Below, one piece after another: positions 7,715-10,161 of a stretch of 10,161 nt of DNA. The position numbers and the translations under genes were made by a program. The notes below the pieces were generated by a model that saw nothing but the letters and a program-made list of their open reading frames with translations, did not search any database and was not told the DNA's origin. Origin of the DNA: Clostridiales bacterium (lineage in GTDB: Bacteria > Bacillota > Clostridia > Oscillospirales > Oscillospiraceae); the NCBI GenBank assembly GCA_021203685.1, contig JAJQAS010000192.1, forward strand, positions 1 to 10,161, read 5' to 3'. Numbering within the stretch: the first letter of the stretch is position 1; the number at the start of each line of letters is the position of its first letter.

Positions 7715-7720
7715 CCTCCT
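7715..7720 (-). promoter_or_regulatory. Ribosome binding site that sets the symporter start
   Basis: AGGAGG within AAAAGGAGG on the minus strand, 6 bases before the ATG at 7708. It starts directly after the GH3 stop codon (7723-7725), so translation of the two genes is probably coupled. Confidence 0.85.
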
Positions 7721-7722
7721 TT

Positions 7723-9987
7723 TCAATCAACAAACATATTTAAAGTGTCAATAAGCGACTCGATTGCAGTTCCCGGCACGCCCAGCAAAAGCAATGATCT
7801 CAGCGGCATCCCGTCCAGCATGGCCTGCATCATCTTGGTGTCCGTTTCCTCATCGGAAGTATATTCCTTTGGATCTGACTGCTTTTGAAGCTCCGCGAGG
7901 AACCCGGCTGTCGCGCCTGCGGTTCTGGGATTCACAAGAAGTTCGCCAACGGTCGTCTCTCCTGAAACATGGAAGGGAAGTACCTTTTTGGTCGTAAACT
8001 GGATTTCGCAGCGCAGCCGAATGTCATCGCTGGCGTGGCCCACCAGAAGCTCATATGTCCCCGTCGGAGCATACCAGTCCTTGAGTTCCTCGTGGTAGAA
8101 GGAGAGATCCCGTGCGCAAATCTGCATCTGCACCGTCTTCGTCTCTCCCGGCTTCAGGGAAATCTTTTGGAACCCCTTCAGCTCCTTGACCGGGCGGTTT
8201 ACAGTCCCGTTCCGGTCGCTCACATACAGCTGGACGACTTCTTTGCCTTCGCGGGCACCAACATTGGTAACGTCAACTTCCACCTGAATCTGACTCTCAT
8301 CGTTGAGCATGGGAGAGGATACCCGAAGGTTATCATAGCGGAATTCTGTATAAGACAGGCCGTGTCCGAAGCTCCACCGAACTGGCAGTTTCTTTGCCTC
8401 GTAATACCGATAGCCCACATAGATGCCTTCCGTGTAATCCACCGTTTTCCCGTCTCCGCCAAAGGACAGATAACTGGGGTTATCCTCCAGCCGGATGGGG
8501 AATGTCTCCGGCAGTCTCCCGCTGGGGTTTGCCTGGCCGTAAAGGAGCCGATCACAGGCTTCTCCAACACCCTGGCCTCCCAGGTACATCTCCAGAATGG
8601 CAGCTACCTTATCGGCCCAAGGGATTTCCACCGGGCTGCCGTTGTGGAGAACAACAACGGTATTCGGCTGAACCTTCGCTACCTCCTCGATGAGGTAATC
8701 TTGACAGTTCGGCATTTTCATGTTTTTCCTGTCATAGCCTTCCGATTCAAAGACATCAGGAAGACCTGCAAAGATGACAGTCACATCTGCGTTCTTTGCG
8801 GCATTGACCGCCTTTTCCACCTCCTGTGCATCGATCTCATCTCCGTCCCAGGGGAAGCCCTTTACATAGGAGACGTTCCGGCCCTTCGCTTCCGCCGCTT
8901 CCAGGGCGGAGGTCACTTTGCTGGCATTGATATGGCTGGAGCCGCCGCCCTGGTAGCGAGGTCTGGCAGCAAATTCTCCGATATATACGACCTTTTGTCC
9001 CTCCTGCAAGGGAAGCACACCGTTATTCTCAAGGAGAACTGCACATTCCGTTTCGATTGCTGTCGCCTTCTCGTTATCTGCCTCAAAATCAAACACAGCC
9101 TCAGGGTGCCGGTGGTCCGCATAGTCAAAAACCACCTTCAAAATGCGTTCAACAGCGCGATCCAGAACTGCCTCGTCCAGTTCTCCGTTTCTGACCGCTT
9201 CTACAATTTTAGCATCACGGTAGCCGCCGGACGCAGGCATCTCCAGATCCAACCCGGCTTTCAGGCCCTCGACCCGATCATTGACCGCACCCCAATCGCT
9301 TACCACATATCCTTCAAATCCCCATTCATCCCGGAGAATTTTTGTCAGCAGCTCTTCACTTTCCGAAGCAAAAACGCCATTGACTTTGTTGTAGCTGCAC
9401 ATGACAGTCTTGGGCTGCGCCTCTCTGACCGCCTCCTCAAAGGCCGGCAGATAAATTTCACGCATGGTGCGTTCTGACAAATCGGACGAAGCGCTCATAC
9501 GCCGGTATTCCTGGTTGTTCACAGCAAAATGTTTTACGCTTGTTCCGACATCCCAGCTCTGCACGCCCTTGATATACGATGCGGCCATCTTGCCAGTCAG
9601 ACAGGGGTCTTCAGAGAAATACTCAAAATTCCGCCCACAAAGCGGGTTCCGCTTGATGTTCACACCAGGCCCAAGCAACATACTCAAGTCCACCGCCTGG
9701 CACTCTTCACCCAACGTTTCTCCCATTTTCCTGATCAGATCCACGTCGAAGCTGCAGGCCGTGGCGCAGGCAGAAGGGAAACATACCGCTTTGATACTCT
9801 CGTTCAATCCGAGATGATCGGCTTTCCCCTCCTGTTTTCTGATTCCGTGAGGCCCATCAGACAGCATTACCGAGGGAATTTGCAGCCGTTCCATGCCTTT
9901 GGTGTTCCAGAAGTCCGCACCGGAGCACATCCCGGCTTTCTCCTCAAGCGTCATGGCTGCGATCAGTTTCTTCAAGTCACGATTCAC
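7723..9987 (-). CDS. Glycoside hydrolase family 3, probable cytoplasmic beta-glucosidase, with C-terminal helical module
   Basis: A 754-residue GH3 enzyme that removes beta-linked sugars from non-reducing ends. The TIM-barrel domain (about 1-295) has LSDGPHGIR at 42-50, GRNFEYFSEDP at 118-128, KHFAVNNQE at 152-160 and the catalytic nucleophile Asp231 in VVSDWGA. The alpha/beta sandwich (about 310-545) has YQGGGSSHIN at 345-354 and ESEGYDR at 414-420, where the acid/base glutamate of this clade lies. A fibronectin-III-like domain (about 560-655) includes VTNVGAREGKEVVQLYV. The last 83 residues (672-754) form an extra module shared with the rhamnosidase. There is no signal peptide. The start is GTG at 9987, with AGGAG 10 bases upstream. 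It is the first gene of the cluster. Beta-glucosidase is most likely; beta-xylosidase or arabinosidase activity cannot be excluded. With GH78 it would take apart a rhamnosyl-glucoside. Confidence 0.94.
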   Translation of the reverse strand: MNRDLKKLIAAMTLEEKAGMCSGADFWNTKGMERLQIPSVMLSDGPHGIRKQEGKADHLGLNESIKAVCFPSACATACSFDVDLIRKMGETLGEECQAVDLSMLLGPGVNIKRNPLCGRNFEYFSEDPCLTGKMAASYIKGVQSWDVGTSVKHFAVNNQEYRRMSASSDLSERTMREIYLPAFEEAVREAQPKTVMCSYNKVNGVFASESEELLTKILRDEWGFEGYVVSDWGAVNDRVEGLKAGLDLEMPASGGYRDAKIVEAVRNGELDEAVLDRAVERILKVVFDYADHRHPEAVFDFEADNEKATAIETECAVLLENNGVLPLQEGQKVVYIGEFAARPRYQGGGSSHINASKVTSALEAAEAKGRNVSYVKGFPWDGDEIDAQEVEKAVNAAKNADVTVIFAGLPDVFESEGYDRKNMKMPNCQDYLIEEVAKVQPNTVVVLHNGSPVEIPWADKVAAILEMYLGGQGVGEACDRLLYGQANPSGRLPETFPIRLEDNPSYLSFGGDGKTVDYTEGIYVGYRYYEAKKLPVRWSFGHGLSYTEFRYDNLRVSSPMLNDESQIQVEVDVTNVGAREGKEVVQLYVSDRNGTVNRPVKELKGFQKISLKPGETKTVQMQICARDLSFYHEELKDWYAPTGTYELLVGHASDDIRLRCEIQFTTKKVLPFHVSGETTVGELLVNPRTAGATAGFLAELQKQSDPKEYTSDEETDTKMMQAMLDGMPLRSLLLLGVPGTAIESLIDTLNMFVD

Positions 9988-9997
9988 TTTTATGCAT

Positions 9998-10002
9998 CTC
10001 CT
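9998..10002 (-). promoter_or_regulatory. Ribosome binding site of the GH3 gene
   Basis: AGGAG within AAAAAAGGAGA on the minus strand, 10 bases before the GTG start at 9987. The spacing is slightly long. No in-frame ATG closer to it fits better; the nearest ATG (9997) is out of frame and stops after six codons. Confidence 0.7.
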
Positions 10003-10050
10003 TTTTTGCTTTGCTGTCCTAAGTTTAGCATACTCCCATTTGCATTAGCT

Positions 10051-10093
10051 ATCATAGATTCGTTTTTTCTGTTGTTATTTGTTTTGAATTTTA
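10051..10093 (-). promoter_or_regulatory. Probable location of the leftward operon promoter (weak match)
   Basis: The minus strand between the GH3 gene and the rightward promoter must carry the operon promoter if transcription starts here. Two -10-like hexamers are present, TATGAT (10051-10056) and TAAAAT (10088-10093). Neither has a recognisable TTGACA-type box at the right distance. That fits a promoter needing an activator, but the exact site is uncertain. Confidence 0.3.
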
Positions 10094-10108
10094 TGTCATC
10101 ACGATTAT

Positions 10109-10138
10109 TTGACAGATAAACCTTAATTTTGATATAAT
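10109..10138 (+). promoter_or_regulatory. Consensus vegetative promoter firing rightwards out of the window
   Basis: TTGACA (10109-10114) and TATAAT (10133-10138) are both perfect hexamers, separated by 18 bases. Transcription would begin near 10145 and head away from the operon. This predicts a plus-strand gene just past the right edge. The regulator of a sugar operon is often placed this way, but none of that gene is visible here. Confidence 0.7.
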
Positions 10139-10144
10139 TATCTG
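10113..10144. repeat. Inverted repeat overlapping the rightward promoter, candidate operator
   Basis: Perfect 7-base arms CAGATAA (10113-10119) and TTATCTG (10138-10144) flank an 18-base spacer. The arms overlap the end of the -35 box and the last base of the -10 box. A protein bound here could block rightward transcription while sitting upstream of the leftward operon. Such a site suits self-control by a divergent regulator; this is inference from position and symmetry only. Confidence 0.4.
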
Positions 10145-10161
10145 AAAGTTGTGATAGAATC

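Noticed and set aside
7709..7726. A longer symporter starting at a TTG at 7726
   Set aside because: The six extra codons (MKRRSI) are the ribosome binding site read as protein and overlap the GH3 stop.
6296..7888. A 530-codon plus-strand open frame across the symporter
   Set aside because: Its translation is rich in Gln, Asn, His and Asp, as expected for the reverse complement of a hydrophobic membrane protein. It shows no domain signature or ribosome binding site.
7969..9477. A 502-codon plus-strand open frame across the GH3 gene
   Set aside because: The opposite strand carries an unambiguous GH3 enzyme with all its motifs; this frame has no motif of its own.
9977..9997. A six-codon leader frame (MHKSES) overlapping the GH3 start
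   Set aside because: Its ATG touches the AGGAG with no spacing, so initiation there is unlikely. The GTG at 9987 opens a full GH3 domain.
1..10161. CRISPR array, tRNA, rRNA or insertion sequence
   Set aside because: No regularly spaced repeats, cloverleaf-like segment, terminal inverted repeats or transposase-like protein were seen on either strand.

Overview
The window looks like part of a sugar-utilisation locus from a Firmicute of the class Clostridia, probably a gut member. This rests on the protein families present, the strong AGGAGG-type ribosome binding sites, the mixed ATG/GTG starts, and a sigma-A-type promoter of near-textbook form at the right edge. The genus cannot be told from the sequence alone. 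All seven genes I support are on the minus strand, so the locus reads from right to left. The long plus-strand open frames are shadows of these genes.

Layout in the direction of transcription. At the right edge, 9988-10161 is a regulatory region. It holds a consensus promoter firing rightwards, out of the window, which predicts a divergent gene just beyond the edge, plausibly the regulator. Next is a tight cluster: a family 3 glycosidase (7723-9987), a GPH-type sugar:cation symporter (6347-7708), a family 78 alpha-L-rhamnosidase (3524-6328), an AEC-family permease (2521-3435) and an SGNH esterase (1752-2489). The gaps are 14, 18, 88 and 31 bases, so this is probably one operon. A 195-base gap (1557-1751) follows, with a GC-rich stem-loop and a 26-base inverted repeat. 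Then come rhamnulokinase rhaB (105-1556) and, 16 bases later, the first 29 codons of an isomerase-like gene that runs off the left edge (1-88).

How the genes fit together (inference). None of the three hydrolases shows a signal peptide, so breakdown appears to be cytoplasmic. The symporter would import a rhamnose-containing glycoside, the GH78 enzyme would remove L-rhamnose, and the GH3 enzyme would remove the remaining beta-linked sugar. The SGNH enzyme may strip acetyl groups. Rhamnose would then pass through an isomerase and RhaB to rhamnulose-1-phosphate. A rhamnose-glucose disaccharide unit, as in flavonoid rutinosides or in saponins, would need exactly GH78 plus GH3, but the substrate is not proven.

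The most unusual observation is that the GH78 and GH3 enzymes, which are otherwise unrelated in fold, appear to end in the same small helical module, marked by T-x-x-E-L-L-x-N-P-x-T and a later L-R motif. This suggests a shared docking or assembly function for the two cytoplasmic glycosidases. No RNA genes, insertion sequences or CRISPR arrays were seen.
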